Positions 45,541 to 55,495 of a DNA stretch of 64,000 bases are shown here, piece after piece. The position numbers and the translations under genes are program-made. The notes beneath the pieces are model-generated. The model was not told where the DNA came from, searched no databases, and saw nothing but the letters and a program-made list of their open reading frames with translations. Every line of letters starts with the position of its first letter. The first letter of the stretch is position 1. The stretch is from Sphingomonas sp. Leaf407. Its GTDB lineage: Bacteria; Pseudomonadota; Alphaproteobacteria; Sphingomonadales; Sphingomonadaceae. The stretch lies in the NCBI RefSeq assembly GCF_001425385.1, contig NZ_LMQO01000001.1, positions 186,001 through 250,000 of the forward strand, given 5' to 3'.

Positions 45541-45973
45541 GGACGATCCGCACCTTGCCATCGCCGCATTCCTTGAACACGAAGCTCTTGTTCACGAAGA
45601 TGTGGCTGTCGTCGGCGCCGATGAAGTGGACGTTGCACTGCACGATGGCGATGTCGCCGTGCAGGACATAATCGAGCTTGTTGTACCACACCTTGACCCA
45701 TGGTTTGAGCTTGAACCCCTTGTCATCGGGGAACTCGGGATCGCCACCGACGAAATAGGATAGCGCACCAGCCTTTGTCGGGCGGAAGGTCTGCGCACCA
45801 TGGGTCAGGGTCGGCTTGAACAGCACCTTGCCCGCATCATAGTCGTAATTGTCGCTCAATACCTGGGTCGCGAACGCATGGACGTCGCCACCCTCGCTAT
45901 GGACCTTGCCGACCGCGACGACATTGTCGCACCACGTCTGCAACGTCACATGTACCATCTGATCCGTAAACAT
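45509..45973 (-). CDS. NTF2-like conserved protein
   Basis: 154 residues from the ATG at 45973, which has AGGAAGAGG 8 nt upstream; another ATG seven codons earlier lacks this. Landmarks are LQTWCDNVVAVGKVHSEGGD, FKPTLTHGAQTFRPT, GALSYFVGGDPEFPDDKGF and the C-terminal RIVLHQSSLPYQP. The small alpha+beta layout suggests an NTF2/SnoaL-type fold. Homologues are sometimes mislabelled phosphoribosyl-AMP cyclohydrolase. The adjacent broken DUF1826 gene and an A/T-rich Zur-like sequence upstream (46026-46041) hint at a zinc-starvation role, but this is inference. Confidence 0.65.
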   Translation of the reverse strand: MFTDQMVHVTLQTWCDNVVAVGKVHSEGGDVHAFATQVLSDNYDYDAGKVLFKPTLTHGAQTFRPTKAGALSYFVGGDPEFPDDKGFKLKPWVKVWYNKLDYVLHGDIAIVQCNVHFIGADDSHIFVNKSFVFKECGDGKVRIVLHQSSLPYQP

Positions 45974-46023
45974 CCCGTTCGCCTCTTCCTGCATGATCTT
46001 TGGACCAGCAACAGGTAGAGGAT

Positions 46024-46042
46024 ATAATATTACACTGTATTG
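46024..46042 (-). promoter_or_regulatory. Possible second Zur-like site
   Basis: ATAATATTACACTGTATTG, about 50 nt before the NTF2-like gene. Its left half matches the box at 37024 in 8 of 10 positions, but dyad symmetry is weak. Confidence 0.3.
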
Positions 46043-46117
46043 GCGAAGTGTGAATAATCGTTTCCGGCACGGGGAAGGCGCGGACCGTGTCGACCCGTCC
46101 CGTGCCAGCCCGGCCGG

Positions 46118-48052
46118 TCAGCGCTTCGGCGGCTCAAACAACCGGCGCAGGAACACCGTCTCGACCTCGCGGCGCAGGTCGTTGTTCGGTTTCTTCTGGA
46201 AGCCGTGCCCTTCGTCGGCGAACAGCACGTACCATGCCTCGTTGCCCTTGGCGCGCAGGCTGGCGACGACCTGATCCGATTCGGATTGCGGCACGCGCGG
46301 ATCGTTGGCGCCCTGCATCACCAGCATCGGTTTGGTGATCCGCCCGACATTGGCGACCGGCGAGATCCGCGTCAGCACCGCGTGCATCGCGGGCACGCGC
46401 TCGTCGCCATATTCGGCACGTCGATTGTCGCGGCGATAGGCTTCGGTGTTCTGGAGGAAGGTGATCCAGTTGCTGATGCCGTACCGCTCGACCCCGCCGA
46501 CCAGCCGGTCGGAATAATGCGTCATGACCGCAAGGCTCATATAGCCGCCATAGGACTGGCCATAGACCGCGACCCGCTTCGCATCGAGGCCCGGCTGGCG
46601 CGCGATCCAGTCGAGCAGCGCGCCAATGTCCCTGACCGAATCCTCGCGCTTCTCGGCATTGTCGAGATTCAGATAGCGCCGGCCATAGCCGTCGCTGCCG
46701 CGAACATTGGGCAGGATGACCGTCGCTTTGAGCACATCGGCGAAATATTGCGCGCCATAGTTCCAGCCGGGGCGGGTCTGCGCTTCCGGACCGCCGTGGA
46801 TGTCGATGATGACCGGGGTGCGCGTGCCGGGGGCCACGTCCTTCGGGCGATAGACGAACGCCGGGACCGACAGCCCGTCGAACGAGGAGAAGCGGATCAG
46901 CTCGGGCTCGACCAGTTTCGCGGGGTCGAGATCGCCCAGTTCCGACATCGTCCAGCGGGTCAGTGTGCCATTGGCCACGCCCCAGCTCCACACGTCGCCC
47001 GCCGAGGTCGCCGACGTCAGCCCGATCGCGAGGTTGCTGCCATCGCCCGAAAAGCGCAGCGCGGTCAGCACGCCCTGCGGCAGTTTCGGCTGCGGCAATG
47101 CGCGACGGGTGATGCGGTCCTGCACCACCACCCGCGACAGCCCGTCCTCGTTCACCGAATAGGCAAGCACCCGGCCATCGTCGGTCAGGTCATAACTTTC
47201 GACGTCCCATTTGAGGCCGGGGGTCAGCACCGTCCGCTTGCCCGTCGCCAGGTCGATCTCGACCAGTTGCCGCGTGTCGCTGCCCGCGTCGGAAATGGCG
47301 ATCAGCCGCTTGCCGTCGGGCAGGTAGCGCGGATCCTGATAGAGCGCCGGCGGGGCATCGGCGGCGATGCGGCGCGCCTTGCCGGTGGCGATGTCCAGTT
47401 CGAACAACTGGTCCTCGCGGTTCGACAGGCTGCGCACGAAGATCAGTCGCGATGCGTCGGCGGCGATGGCCGCCGGCGCGACGGCCCCGTCCGCGCGATA
47501 GAGCACCCGCGCCGCGCCGCCGGCCTTCGGATCGGCGGCGAGGATCGAATAGGCGGCGCTGCCCTTGGTCGCCTGCGACCATGCCAGCAGCGTGCCGTCC
47601 TTGCTGAACACCGGATTTTCGTTGCGCGTCCCCGCCTCGGTCAATTGCCGCGCCGGCCCGGTCAGGCCGCGCGCATAGAGCTGGAACCATTCGTCGCCAC
47701 CGGTGTCGCGGGTCAGCACGAAACGGTCGGTGCCGGGGATCACCATCGCCCCCGCCACCGGCTCGGTCCCGAAGGTCAACTGGGTGCGGACCCCGCCCGG
47801 CCGCGCGACGTGATGGAGCTGCTGGGTCGAACCGAAGCGGGTGGCGATCAGCATCGACCCGTCGGGCAACCAGTCCTCGAACTGCGCGGCGCGGCTGTTC
47901 TGATAGCGCTGGACCGCCTCGCGCACGTCGCCTGGAATGTCGGGCACGCCCGACAGGGTGGCGCTGCCCACCTGCCGCTGCGGGACGGTCTGGGCGGAAA
48001 CGCCTGCGGCAAGGGCCAGCAGGCTGATCGAAAGCGCGATGGGTTTCAGCAT
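46118..48052 (-). CDS. S9 family serine peptidase (prolyl oligopeptidase type)
   Basis: 644 residues with signal peptide MLKPIALSISLLALAAGVSA. A seven-bladed propeller fills the first 380 residues (repeated DGKRL- and DGRVL-type turns). The C-terminal alpha/beta hydrolase has GQSYGGYMS with the nucleophile serine, QGANDPRVP (Asp) and ADEGHGF (His). It cleaves short peptides, often after proline or as a dipeptidyl/acyl-aminoacyl peptidase, in the periplasm. It is divergent from the large exported-protein gene across a 91-nt gap. Confidence 0.92.
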   Translation of the reverse strand: MLKPIALSISLLALAAGVSAQTVPQRQVGSATLSGVPDIPGDVREAVQRYQNSRAAQFEDWLPDGSMLIATRFGSTQQLHHVARPGGVRTQLTFGTEPVAGAMVIPGTDRFVLTRDTGGDEWFQLYARGLTGPARQLTEAGTRNENPVFSKDGTLLAWSQATKGSAAYSILAADPKAGGAARVLYRADGAVAPAAIAADASRLIFVRSLSNREDQLFELDIATGKARRIAADAPPALYQDPRYLPDGKRLIAISDAGSDTRQLVEIDLATGKRTVLTPGLKWDVESYDLTDDGRVLAYSVNEDGLSRVVVQDRITRRALPQPKLPQGVLTALRFSGDGSNLAIGLTSATSAGDVWSWGVANGTLTRWTMSELGDLDPAKLVEPELIRFSSFDGLSVPAFVYRPKDVAPGTRTPVIIDIHGGPEAQTRPGWNYGAQYFADVLKATVILPNVRGSDGYGRRYLNLDNAEKREDSVRDIGALLDWIARQPGLDAKRVAVYGQSYGGYMSLAVMTHYSDRLVGGVERYGISNWITFLQNTEAYRRDNRRAEYGDERVPAMHAVLTRISPVANVGRITKPMLVMQGANDPRVPQSESDQVVASLRAKGNEAWYVLFADEGHGFQKKPNNDLRREVETVFLRRLFEPPKR

Positions 48053-48143
48053 GGCGCGATCATCGGACAGCACCGGTGACGGCGTCAAGCGGCCCGCACA
48101 CGCGGCGTGGCGTCGAGGCGCATGGATCGACTATAGCCCTGCC

Positions 48144-50510
48144 ATGGTTCGCGTATTCTTCCGCTTCTGCACGGCGTTGCTGACGCTCACGGCATCGCCC
48201 GCCCTGGCGCAACAGGGCGGGTTCGACCTGACCGGCCCGCAACTGACGATCACCGTCGGGCGGGGCGACGCCACGCTGCCGCTGACCGCCGTGCCGTCGC
48301 TCAAGCCCGGCGACCGGCTGGTCGCGCGGGCGGAGCTGCCGGCGGACCAGTCGGCACGCTATCTGATGGTCGTCGCCTTCCTGCGCGGCGCGACCAATCC
48401 ACCGCCCAAACCATGGTTCTTCCGCGCCGAGACGTGGAAGCCCAAACGCAGCACGCTGACCCTGAGCGTGCCCGACGGCGCCGAACAGGCGATCGTGCTG
48501 ATGGTGCCCGATGCCGGCGGCGGCTTCGACGCGGTGCGCGATGCGGTGCGCGGGCGGCCCGGCATCTTCGTGCGGGCGGCGCAGGATCTGTATCAGGCGT
48601 CGCTCGACCGGGCACGGCTCGACACCTTCGTCGCCATGGTCGGGTCGATCGGCGAGCGTGCTCCCGAACGGCTGGCAGCGGTCGCGCCGGTCCTGGCCGA
48701 CGCGCTGCGGATCAAGCTGAACCAAGAATGTTTGACGCGCCAGCGGGCGTTGCAGGCGGCGTGCCTGATGCAGGATCGCAGCGCGACGATCCTTCAGGCG
48801 GGGCGGGGCACCAGCTTCACCGAAACGCTGACCGGCGCGCCGGTGAACCTCGCCTATGGCGTTGCCGCGACGCGCGAGGGCGGGGCGGGGTTCTACAGCC
48901 CCTATATCGGCCTCGCGCGTGATCTGGCGCGGTTGTTCGGCGCGTTTCAGAGCGCGCAATATCAATATCTCCCCGCGCTGACGACGGGCAGCGGCGATCG
49001 GATGACGCTGCAACTGAACGCCGCGCCGTCGTTCCAGAATCCACGATCGGTGCTGGTGGCACCGCTGCCGCCGATCGGCGCGGCGACGCCACCGGTGTTC
49101 CGGGCCGGTGCGACCGCCCCGGTCTGCCTGACCCGGCCCGATGCGGTGCTGACGCTCGACGATGCGTCGTTGCTGTTCGCGACCGATTACGCCCAGGATC
49201 TGACGCTGCGGATCACCACCACCAACGGCCAAAGCGTCGACGTGCCGATGGTACGCGACGTCGAACATGGCGGCGTTCGCGCCACATCGGGAATGCCGGC
49301 GATCGCCGGGCCGGTCACGGGCGGCGTGCTGCAAGGGCGCTGGGGCTTCGATCGCTTCACCGGGCCACGCCTTGCGGTGCAGGCCGATGCCGCCGGTACG
49401 TGGCACGCCGAGCCCGACGCCTCGGTGGTCGTCGGTCGCGAATCGCCGCTGACGCTGCGCGGCGGCGCTTCGGCGTGTGTCGCCGGCCTCGCGGTCGTCG
49501 CGGGTGACGACACGATCCTGCCGGTCGAGTGGAAGGCCACCGCACCCGACGAATTGCGCGCGACGTTGCCGCTGGGCAAGGTCCGGCCGGGTCCGCTGAC
49601 GCTCAGGATCGCGCGCTATGGCGTGGCCGATCCGGCCGCGCTCGCCCTGACCGGCCGGGTCGAGGCGAGCCGGCTCGACCGTTTCACCATCCATGCCGGC
49701 GACCGCGACGGGGTGCTGACCGGACAACGGCTGGATCAGGTCCAGTCGCTCGACTTCGCCGGGCGGCGCTTCGTAGCGGGTGTGTTGACGCGCGGCGCGA
49801 AGGGCGACCGGCTGGTCCTGCAAGCTGATGGCGCGATCGAGGCCGGCGATAAGGCGACGAGCGCGAAGGTGCGGCTGCGCGACGAGCGAACCGCCGGCGT
49901 CGACGCGACGCTCGCCCCGCCGCGTCCGTCGCTCACCGTCGTCGGCCGGGATGTGACGGTTCGGCCGGTGGCGGGAACGCTGCCGCTGCGGCTGCCCGAC
50001 GGGATCGTGCCGGTCGATGCGACGCTGCACTTCTCGCTGCGGGTCGACGGTGGTGTGACCGGCGACGACCGGATCGAGATCGCCGGCGCGGAGGGCAGGA
50101 CCGTATCGCTCGATTTCGCGTCGGGCGGGATACAGCGGATCGGCGGCGACGTCGTCGTTGCGTCGATCGTGCCGCAGGCGTTGCTCGGGCCTGATGCGGC
50201 GGGGCCGCTCAGGGTCCGGGTCCGGCGCGGGGAGGCGGCGGGGGACTGGCGGCCGTTGGCGCAGGTCATCCGCCTGCCGGCGATCACCGGCGTGACCTGT
50301 GGCGCGAGCGGCGGGTGCGTGCTGATGGGACGCGACCTGTTCGTGATCGCGGCGGCGGGCGATCCGTCGGACCCGCAGCGGATGACGATGGTGCCGGCCG
50401 GGTTCGTCGGATCGTCGATCACGCTGCCGCCGCTGTCAGGAAGAACGGTCGCGCTGCGGCTGCATGACGCGTCCGATACGCCGGTAGAGCTCGATCGGCC
50501 CGCCGGCTAG
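48144..50510 (+). CDS. Large exported beta-rich protein of unknown function (788 aa)
   Basis: The ATG at 48144 starts MVRVFFRFCTALLTLTASPALA, a signal peptide cut after ALA. The rest is beta-rich with repeated short modules (for example VGRGDATLPL, VVAGDDTILPV, VGRDVTVRPV, RLPDGIVPV) and a pair of Cys-containing loops (VCLTRPDA, ACVAGLAV and TCGASGGCVL). No catalytic motif or anchoring sequence was found. It is probably a periplasmic or surface protein. It is followed by a hairpin and the converging glpD gene. Confidence 0.7.
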   Translation: MVRVFFRFCTALLTLTASPALAQQGGFDLTGPQLTITVGRGDATLPLTAVPSLKPGDRLVARAELPADQSARYLMVVAFLRGATNPPPKPWFFRAETWKPKRSTLTLSVPDGAEQAIVLMVPDAGGGFDAVRDAVRGRPGIFVRAAQDLYQASLDRARLDTFVAMVGSIGERAPERLAAVAPVLADALRIKLNQECLTRQRALQAACLMQDRSATILQAGRGTSFTETLTGAPVNLAYGVAATREGGAGFYSPYIGLARDLARLFGAFQSAQYQYLPALTTGSGDRMTLQLNAAPSFQNPRSVLVAPLPPIGAATPPVFRAGATAPVCLTRPDAVLTLDDASLLFATDYAQDLTLRITTTNGQSVDVPMVRDVEHGGVRATSGMPAIAGPVTGGVLQGRWGFDRFTGPRLAVQADAAGTWHAEPDASVVVGRESPLTLRGGASACVAGLAVVAGDDTILPVEWKATAPDELRATLPLGKVRPGPLTLRIARYGVADPAALALTGRVEASRLDRFTIHAGDRDGVLTGQRLDQVQSLDFAGRRFVAGVLTRGAKGDRLVLQADGAIEAGDKATSAKVRLRDERTAGVDATLAPPRPSLTVVGRDVTVRPVAGTLPLRLPDGIVPVDATLHFSLRVDGGVTGDDRIEIAGAEGRTVSLDFASGGIQRIGGDVVVASIVPQALLGPDAAGPLRVRVRRGEAAGDWRPLAQVIRLPAITGVTCGASGGCVLMGRDLFVIAAAGDPSDPQRMTMVPAGFVGSSITLPPLSGRTVALRLHDASDTPVELDRPAG

Positions 50511-50569
50511 GGCCGATCGACATTCCGCTATTCCGGTGCAGTTTGTAGTCGAAAACACCACCCTCCCTT

Positions 50570-50596
50570 GTCACCCCGGAACCAGCCCGGGGTGAC
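50570..50596. terminator. Hairpin between the 788-aa gene and glpD
   Basis: Ten-base-pair stem GTCACCCCGG / CCGGGGTGAC with a 7-nt loop, between converging genes. This sequence type (CACCCCGG...CCGGGGTG) is recurrent in sphingomonad intergenic regions, so it may be a REP-like repeat that also terminates. Confidence 0.6.
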
Positions 50597-50643
50597 GGAA
50601 ATGGTTGTTGCTGGCGTCACGGCCGACCGAAGGTCGATCGGCC

Positions 50644-52149
50644 CTAGATCAGAATCGCGGCAAGACAGGCGTCGAGCCGGTCGGCGGTGCCGGCGGGGAC
50701 ATGCAGGCCGAGCTTGCTGCGGCGGTACAGGATGTCCTCCGCCGTCCGCGCCCATTCGGTGTGGACGAGATAGTCGACCTCGGCACGGTGGAGACTGCCG
50801 CCCAGGTCCTGCCCGAGATCGTTCACCGTGCGCGCCGACCCCAGCAGCCGGTCGACCCGCGTCCCATAGGCGCGCGCGAGGCGGCGCAGCAGCGGTTCGG
50901 GCAGCGCGGGGTAGCGCTCGACGACCACGGCCACGAACCGATCGAAATTGGCGAACTCTCCGCCCGGCAGCGCCGCCGTGCCGGTCCATGGTCCGCCCGC
51001 GTCACGAAAGAACGGCGTCAGATCGCGCATCGCATGTTCGGCGAGACGGCGATAGGTGGTGATCTTGCCACCGAACACGCTGAGCAGCGGTGCGTCGACA
51101 CCCCCGGACCCGGCATCGAGATCGAGCACATAATCGCGCGTGACCGCCGAGGCATTGGCGGCATGATCGTCGTAGAGCGGACGGATGCCGGCATAGCTCC
51201 ACACGATGTCGCCTTCCGCCACGGTCCGCGCGAAATAACGGTTGATGGTGCCCAGCAGATAGCGGGTTTCCTCCGCGCCGATCGCCGCCTTTGCCGGGGC
51301 ACCGGTCCATGGCAGGTCGGTCGTGCCGATCAAAGTGAAGCGCCCTTCATAGGGGATCGCGAAGACGATCCGGCGATCATCGTTTTGGAGCATGAACGCA
51401 TGGTCGCCATCGTAGAGGCGCGGCACGACGATATGGCTGCCCTTGACCAGCCTGACGCCACGATCGGCACGCGCGCCACCGATGCGGCCGATCACGTCGG
51501 CGACCCAGGGTCCGGCGGCATTGACCAGCGCCGTGGCGCGGACGATCCGCACGCCGCCGTCGGACCGCAGCGTCGCGACCCAGCCGTCGCCCTCGCGCCG
51601 CGCATCGATCAGCGTCGTGCGGGTGGCGATCGTCGCCCCCCGTTCGGCGGCGTCGAGCGCGTTGAGCACGACCAGACGGCTGTCCTCGACCCAGCAGTCG
51701 GCATAGACGAACGCCTTGCCGCGCCGCTCGCGCAAGCCCTTGCCCAGCGCCGAACGGTTGAGCCGGACGGTGCGTGTCGCCGGCAGCGTTTTCCGCCCGC
51801 CGAGGTGATCGTAGACGAACAGCCCCAGCCGGACCATCCACGCCGCCCGCGGGCTGTGCGTCTGCGGCAGGACGAACGACAATGGCCAGATGATGTGCGG
51901 GGCGATGGCCAACAGCCGCTCGCGCTCGATCAACGCCTCGCGCACCAGCCGGACCTCGCCATATTCGAGGTAGCGCAGGCCGCCATGGATCAGCTTGGTC
52001 GAGGCGGACGAGGTATGCGCCGCCAGATCGTCCTGCTCCACCAGCAGCACCGACAGGCCGCGCCCGGCGGCATCGCGCGCGATGCCGGTGCCGTTGATCC
52101 CACCGCCGACCACCAGCAGGTCGAAGCGTTCGGTATCGTCCTGCGCCAT
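50644..52149 (-). CDS. glpD: Glycerol-3-phosphate dehydrogenase (aerobic)
   Basis: 501 residues. FAD-binding dinucleotide motif VVGGGINGTGIARDAAGRG at about 12-30, then SSASTKLIHGGLRYLEYGEV, the GlpD/GlpO signature, and the late FGGKITTYR. The C-terminal cap domain (after ALPGGEFANF) ends in a helical tail. It oxidises sn-glycerol-3-phosphate to dihydroxyacetone phosphate and feeds electrons to quinone at the membrane. The start MAQDDTERFDL is the ATG at 52149. Divergent from glpK by 82 nt; glpF and glpR are absent from the window. Confidence 0.96.
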   Translation of the reverse strand: MAQDDTERFDLLVVGGGINGTGIARDAAGRGLSVLLVEQDDLAAHTSSASTKLIHGGLRYLEYGEVRLVREALIERERLLAIAPHIIWPLSFVLPQTHSPRAAWMVRLGLFVYDHLGGRKTLPATRTVRLNRSALGKGLRERRGKAFVYADCWVEDSRLVVLNALDAAERGATIATRTTLIDARREGDGWVATLRSDGGVRIVRATALVNAAGPWVADVIGRIGGARADRGVRLVKGSHIVVPRLYDGDHAFMLQNDDRRIVFAIPYEGRFTLIGTTDLPWTGAPAKAAIGAEETRYLLGTINRYFARTVAEGDIVWSYAGIRPLYDDHAANASAVTRDYVLDLDAGSGGVDAPLLSVFGGKITTYRRLAEHAMRDLTPFFRDAGGPWTGTAALPGGEFANFDRFVAVVVERYPALPEPLLRRLARAYGTRVDRLLGSARTVNDLGQDLGGSLHRAEVDYLVHTEWARTAEDILYRRSKLGLHVPAGTADRLDACLAAILI

Positions 52150-52231
52150 CGTGGTCCTTGACCCCCTGCCGTACCGGTGATCGAACGAAACGACCGCCCG
52201 GCGCGTTCCGGGCGGTGAAGGGAGAGCGCGG

Positions 52232-53713
52232 GTGGCATCGCACATATTGGTCGTCGATCAGGGGACCACCTCGACCCGCAGCATCCTGTTCGATGCGGCG
52301 GCCCGCCGCATTGCCATCGCGCAAACCGAATTCACGCAACATTATCCCGCACCCGGCCGGGTCGAACATGATCCGGAGGAAATCTGGCGCGACGTGGTGG
52401 CGACCGCGCGCGAGGCGATCGCGACCGGCGGGGTGCCGGTGGCATCGATCGCCGCGATCGGCATCACCAACCAGCGCGAGACGGCGGTAGTGTGGGACCG
52501 CGCGACCGGTGTGCCGATCCACCGCGCGATCGTGTGGCAGGACCGGCGCGGGACCCCGCAATGCCAACAGCTTCGGGCCGATGGCGCCGAGGACATGATC
52601 CGCGAGCGCACCGGACTGATCGTCGACCCCTATTTCTCCGCCACCAAGATCGCGTGGCTGCTCGATCATGTGCCGGGCGCGCGGGCGCGGGCCGAGCGCG
52701 GCGAACTGGCGTTCGGGACGATCGACAGTTTCCTGTTGTGGCGGCTGACCGGTGGCAGGTCCCACGCGACCGATGCGACCAACGCCAGCCGGACGATGTT
52801 GTTCGACATCCACCGCCAGTGCTGGGACGAGGAACTGTGCCGGCTGCTGCGCGTGCCGATGGCGCTGCTGCCCGAGGTTCACGACAATGCGCATGGGTTC
52901 GGCACGACCATGCCCGACCTGTTCGGCCGCGCCATCCCGATCGCCGGCATGGCGGGCGATCAGCATGCCGCGCTGTTCGGGCAGGCCTGTGTCGACAAGG
53001 GCATGGCCAAGTCGACCTATGGCACCGGCTGTTTCATGCTGCTCAACACCGGCGACACGGCGGTCGCGTCGCGCCACCGGTTGCTGACCACTCCGGCCTA
53101 TCGGCTGGGTGGCCGGACCACCTATGCGCTGGAAGGATCGATCTTCATCGCCGGCGCGGCGATCAAATGGCTGCGCGATGGCCTTGGCGTCATCACCCAC
53201 GCCAGCCAGACTGACGATCTGGCGACGCAGGTGCCCGATAGTCACGGCGTCTATATGGTCCCGGCGTTCGTCGGGATGGGCGCGCCCTATTGGGAGCCGG
53301 ACGCGCGCGGCGCGATCTTCGGCCTGACGCTGGGTGCGACCGCCGCGCACCTTGCCCGGGCGGCGCTTGAATCGGTCGCCTATCAGACGATGGATCTGAC
53401 ACAGGCGATGGTGGCCGATGGCGGTGGGCAGCCGGCGAAGCTGCGGGTCGATGGCGGCATGGCGGCGAACGACTGGCTGTGCCGCTTCCTCGCCAACATG
53501 ATCGGCGTGCCGGTCGAACGCCCGGCCGATCTGGAGACGACCGCGCGCGGGGCAGCGTTCTTCGCGGGGCTGGCGACCGGCATCTGGTCGGGTCTCGGCG
53601 ACATTCGGGCATTGTGGGCGCGCGAACATTGCTTCGACCCAGCGATGAGCGCCGACGAGCGCGCGCCACTCGTCGCCGGGTGGCGCGACGCGGTGCGCCG
53701 CACGCTTGGTTAG
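52232..53713 (+). CDS. glpK: Glycerol kinase
   Basis: 493 residues, FGGY family, GTG start after AAGGGAGAG. N-terminal [14 protein letters not shown] (phosphate 1 motif), [16 protein letters not shown], the glycerol-contacting [14 protein letters not shown] and [14 protein letters not shown], then [12 protein letters not shown] and the adenine-site [17 protein letters not shown]. It phosphorylates glycerol to glycerol-3-phosphate, the substrate of the divergent GlpD. Its stop overlaps the converging antiporter stop by 3-4 nt. Confidence 0.97.
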   Translation: MASHILVVDQGTTSTRSILFDAAARRIAIAQTEFTQHYPAPGRVEHDPEEIWRDVVATAREAIATGGVPVASIAAIGITNQRETAVVWDRATGVPIHRAIVWQDRRGTPQCQQLRADGAEDMIRERTGLIVDPYFSATKIAWLLDHVPGARARAERGELAFGTIDSFLLWRLTGGRSHATDATNASRTMLFDIHRQCWDEELCRLLRVPMALLPEVHDNAHGFGTTMPDLFGRAIPIAGMAGDQHAALFGQACVDKGMAKSTYGTGCFMLLNTGDTAVASRHRLLTTPAYRLGGRTTYALEGSIFIAGAAIKWLRDGLGVITHASQTDDLATQVPDSHGVYMVPAFVGMGAPYWEPDARGAIFGLTLGATAAHLARAALESVAYQTMDLTQAMVADGGGQPAKLRVDGGMAANDWLCRFLANMIGVPVERPADLETTARGAAFFAGLATGIWSGLGDIRALWAREHCFDPAMSADERAPLVAGWRDAVRRTLG

Positions 53714-55068
53714 CTGGTCTGCGGCAGCGCGGCCAGTTCGCCGCTCTCCCGGCCCTTGCGGCCATAGAACAACTCGAACAACGGGCTGGCCATCATCGTC
53801 GTCACGATCGCCATCAGCACCAGCATCGAGAACAGCGTCGGGCCGATGATGCCCTTTTGCAGCCCGATGTTGATGATGATGAGTTCCATCAGCCCGCGCG
53901 AGTTCATCAGCGCGCCGATGCCCAGCGCGGTTCGATTGTCCTCGCCCGACAGGCGCGCAGCGAGATAACAGGCACCGCCCTTCGCCAGAATCGACGCGAC
54001 GAGGATGCCGAACGCGATCAGCAGCAGGCCGGGCGAATTGACCATGTCCATCCGCGTGTTCAGACCCGAATAGGTGAAGAACATCGGCAGCAGCAGCACG
54101 ACCGTCAGCGGTTCGAGCTTGCGGCGGATTTCCTCCGTCAGCAGCCCGCGCGGCATTACCGCGCCGAGGATGAACCCGCCGAAGATCGCATGAATGCCGA
54201 CGACGTCCATCAGGAACGCCGAGACGCAGAAGGCGATCATCACCAGCGCGAACACCGGAATGCGCAACTCCCCGTCGCGCTCGACCATGCGGGCGAGCGG
54301 GGCGAGCAGCCGCGGCCCGGCCAGCAATACGAACAGCGCCCATGCCAGCCCGCCGCCGATCGCGAGGATCGCGACGCCCGCGCCCCCGCCGAACGTCGCC
54401 AGCACGATCGCCAGCACGCACCACGACACGGCATCGTCGAACGCCCCGGCGGTCAGCGACAGCGTGCCGAGCGCGCTGTCGGCAAGGCCGCGTTCGTTGA
54501 TGATCCGCGCGAGCATCGGAAAGGCGGTCAGCGCAATGCACGCGCCGAGGAACAGCGTGGCGTTCGACTGGCTGATGCCCGGCGTGAACAGGTCGGGCAC
54601 GCCCAGCAGCATCGGCGTGATGAGGACCGCGATGCCGAACGGCGCGACGATCCCGGCCAGCGAGACGAACGACGCGCTGCGTGCCTTCGACTTGAAATGG
54701 TCGAGCCGCAGCGTCGTGCCGACGAGGAACATGTACAGACCGACACCCAGTTGCGCGCCGGCATACAGGACGTTCTTCGTTTCCTTCGGAAAGATCGCCG
54801 CCTGAAGATCGGGCGAGAACAGCCCTAGCAGCGAGGGGCCGAGCACGACGCCGGCGATCATCTCACCGACCACCTGCGGCTGCGCCAGCAGCTTCTTGCC
54901 GAGCCAGCCGACGACGCGGCAGGCGATGAGGATGACCGCGAGTTGCAGGAAGAAATGGACGCTGAAATCGCCCGGCGCATAGCTTTGCGCGGTGGCGGGC
55001 GTCGCCGGCCCATGCGCCGATAACAGTCCCGATGCCGTGCGTCCAAGGCTGTCCAGCCAGTCGTCCAT
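53710..55068 (-). CDS. CPA2-type monovalent cation/proton antiporter
   Basis: 452 residues with about 12-13 membrane helices. Landmarks: [17 protein letters not shown] and [11 protein letters not shown] in the first bundle, then [16 protein letters not shown] and [10 protein letters not shown] with the paired Asp of the ion-binding core. [19 protein letters not shown] is near the end. No C-terminal RCK domain is present. It probably exchanges Na+ or K+ for H+ in the inner membrane. The start at 55068 ([11 protein letters not shown]) is the first ATG compatible with the family. Confidence 0.88.
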   Translation of the reverse strand: MDDWLDSLGRTASGLLSAHGPATPATAQSYAPGDFSVHFFLQLAVILIACRVVGWLGKKLLAQPQVVGEMIAGVVLGPSLLGLFSPDLQAAIFPKETKNVLYAGAQLGVGLYMFLVGTTLRLDHFKSKARSASFVSLAGIVAPFGIAVLITPMLLGVPDLFTPGISQSNATLFLGACIALTAFPMLARIINERGLADSALGTLSLTAGAFDDAVSWCVLAIVLATFGGGAGVAILAIGGGLAWALFVLLAGPRLLAPLARMVERDGELRIPVFALVMIAFCVSAFLMDVVGIHAIFGGFILGAVMPRGLLTEEIRRKLEPLTVVLLLPMFFTYSGLNTRMDMVNSPGLLLIAFGILVASILAKGGACYLAARLSGEDNRTALGIGALMNSRGLMELIIINIGLQKGIIGPTLFSMLVLMAIVTTMMASPLFELFYGRKGRESGELAALPQTS

Positions 55069-55215
55069 TCCCGTTCCTCCCCCATGACGGCCGATCGTCT
55101 GCGGACCGGATCGGGCGCTTACACGCACAGGACGCGATCGATGCAATAGGCCGTTCGGATCGACGGCCATGATTTTCGCCGACGGGTGGGCGATCGTTGT
55201 ACCGGTGCTACAAGA

Positions 55216-55229
55216 TAGGTACGTACCTA
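55216..55229. promoter_or_regulatory. Palindromic operator before the toxin-antitoxin pair
   Basis: TAGGTACGTACCTA, a perfect 14-bp palindrome 33 nt before the antitoxin start, flanked by a looser AAGATA / TATCTT pair. Phd-type antitoxins repress their own promoters at such dyads. Confidence 0.65.
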
Positions 55230-55261
55230 CATATCTTGTGATCGATGCGGGGCATTTCGCC

Positions 55262-55495
55262 ATGAAACTGCTGTCCAGCCGGGCGTTCAATCAGGACGTC
55301 AGCCATGCCAAGCGACTCGCGCAGGACGGCCCGGTGGTCGTCACCGATCGCGGGCGACCGACGCACGTGCTGGTCGGCATCGACCTGTTCCGGCACCTGT
55401 CGGGGCAGGGCGACGGCATCGTCGAGGTATTGGCGATCGACGAGCCGGTCACGACCGATCCCGACTGGCGGGCGATCCGGGGACGGGTGCCATGA
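55262..55495 (+). CDS. Phd/YefM family antitoxin
   Basis: 77 residues: MKLLSSRAFNQDVSHAKRLA then GPVVVTDRGRPTHVLVGIDLF, the Phd/YefM DNA-binding fold, with a C-terminal tail that would wrap the toxin. The gene overlaps the toxin gene by 4 nt (ATGA). It is expected to bind the palindrome at 55216 and neutralise the PIN-domain toxin. Confidence 0.87.
   Translation: MKLLSSRAFNQDVSHAKRLAQDGPVVVTDRGRPTHVLVGIDLFRHLSGQGDGIVEVLAIDEPVTTDPDWRAIRGRVP

Noticed and set aside
51377..54541. 1054-codon minus-strand frame across glpK and glpD
   Set aside because: It reads through two well-supported genes in a non-coding frame and has no recognisable family.
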